Positions 63,485-64,000 of a stretch of DNA of 64,000 bases are shown piece after piece. Source of the stretch: Nocardia niwae NBRC 108934 = DSM 45340 (GTDB lineage: Bacteria; Actinomycetota; Actinomycetes; Mycobacteriales; Mycobacteriaceae). The stretch lies in assembly GCF_001613465.1 (NCBI RefSeq), contig NZ_BDCK01000031.1, positions 124,001-188,000 of the forward strand, in the 5' to 3' direction. The position numbers and the translations under genes were made by a program. Within the stretch, counting starts at the first letter, position 1. Each line of letters begins with the position of its first letter. The notes under the pieces were generated by a model. That model did not search any database. It worked only from the letters and a program-made list of their open reading frames with translations, and was not told the origin of the DNA.

Positions 63485-64000
63485 TCAGTGCGGCCGCGGA
63501 GCGACGACAGCGAGGACGTCGGGCACGGCAGTGAAATCCACCACGTTGCGCTTCCCGATGAAGTCGCCATCGATTTGCAGGCCGATGGGTTCTTTGGACT
63601 CGATTCGTACGGCTGGGACGTCGTCTTCGCGAAATAAATTGCGGGACTTGGGATTTCCGTTGGCGGCCAGGAGCTGTCGCGCGAGCAGGAGGGTCGGCGC
63701 CACGGCCATGGAGCGCACGGCGAACACGCCCAGGCCCGTTTCGAACCGGGTCCCGGGGTTGGTGTGCACCGGCGTGGCGTTCAGATAGGTCCACGGTGTG
63801 GTGTTGGTAACGAAGGCGTAATGCACGCGGTCTATCGGATCCCGGCCCGGAATTTCGACCTGAACGCCCGGTTCCTTGCGCTTTGCCCGGAAGAATTGTC
63901 GCACGGTTGTTCGAACATATCGCGCCGGAGTGGCGGTGCGGCCGCGGGCGCGGCTGGCGTCGATGGCCTCGCAGACATCCGCGTCCAGCCCGACGCCCGC
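63485..64000 (-). CDS. Diacylglycerol kinase family protein (5' partial)
   Basis: The reading frame is open to the window edge, so 171 C-terminal residues are seen and the start is outside. It matches the diacylglycerol/lipid kinase family that sits next to whiB1 in mycobacteria: GVGLDADVCEAID at the visible N-terminal end, then VHYAFVTNTTPWTYL and the C-terminal strands around EPIGLQIDGDFIG. It phosphorylates diacylglycerol or a related lipid. The catalytic N-terminal domain is not visible, so activity cannot be checked here. Confidence 0.82.
   Translation of the reverse strand, partial: AGVGLDADVCEAIDASRARGRTATPARYVRTTVRQFFRAKRKEPGVQVEIPGRDPIDRVHYAFVTNTTPWTYLNATPVHTNPGTRFETGLGVFAVRSMAVAPTLLLARQLLAANGNPKSRNLFREDDVPAVRIESKEPIGLQIDGDFIGKRNVVDFTAVPDVLAVVAPRPH

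Overview
The window is a GC-rich chromosomal segment of a mycolic-acid actinobacterium, most likely Nocardia or a close relative in Mycobacteriales. The call rests on gene content: WhiB1, WhiB2, MtrAB-LpqB, the rhamnose/mannose cell-wall genes, F420 genes fbiAB, SigH-RshA, PdtaS, bL37, and an alkane/desaturase lipid set. The core genes are those of M. tuberculosis Rv3218-Rv3268 (recalled from memory), carried here as rearranged blocks. I see no tRNA, rRNA, CRISPR, prophage or insertion sequence.

Layout. 0-6.6 kb: end of a carboxylesterase, then rmlD-wbbL-GDP-mannose pyrophosphorylase on the minus strand, divergent from an LCP-family wall ligase and a TIGR03089 gene. 6.7-15 kb: accessory genes (CYP140-like P450, DctS/DctR two-component system with divergent dctA, a DUF4267 gene divergent from its probable TetR repressor, a phytoene-desaturase-like flavoenzyme). 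15-22 kb: CDF transporter, manA, a SIS-like protein, phosphomannomutase, DUF3499, a zincin-like protein and whiB2. 22-25 kb: fbiA-fbiB-NUDIX. 25-28.7 kb: alkB-rubA-rubB-tetR plus a second alkB. 28.8-37.5 kb: ahcY, tmk, mtrA-mtrB-lpqB, comF-like, hpf.

37.5-49.2 kb is an accessory island separating hpf from secA. It holds a four-gene XRE / EspR-like / ImmA-IrrE protease / 7-TM protein cluster, a thiolase, a small protein, a BluB-like flavoenzyme, two DesA3-like desaturases with their ferredoxin-type reductase, and a WS/DGAT-like acyltransferase with a DUF6912 partner. 49.6-64 kb: secA, an NTF2-like protein, aroA-rsgA, aldehyde dehydrogenase, SOS-associated peptidase, a small exported protein, YbaK-like deacylase, sigH-rshA, a 24-residue bL37 gene, a biotinyl-binding protein, pdtaS, whiB1 and a truncated diacylglycerol-kinase-family gene.

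How it fits together. The sugar genes feed GDP-mannose and dTDP-rhamnose to the envelope; MtrAB, WhiB1/2, SigH, PdtaS and LCP are envelope, division and stress control; alkB, desaturases, thiolase and WS/DGAT handle hydrocarbons, unsaturated fatty acids and storage lipids. The sequence suggests several control links: shared TTAC-N6-GTAA/G palindromes at thiolase, desaturase and reductase promoters; paired TetR operators; a LexA-like box upstream of whiB2; CRP-like sites at whiB1 and dctA; a SigH-type promoter before sigH; and a dispersed palindromic repeat in three copies between 49.4 and 58.5 kb.
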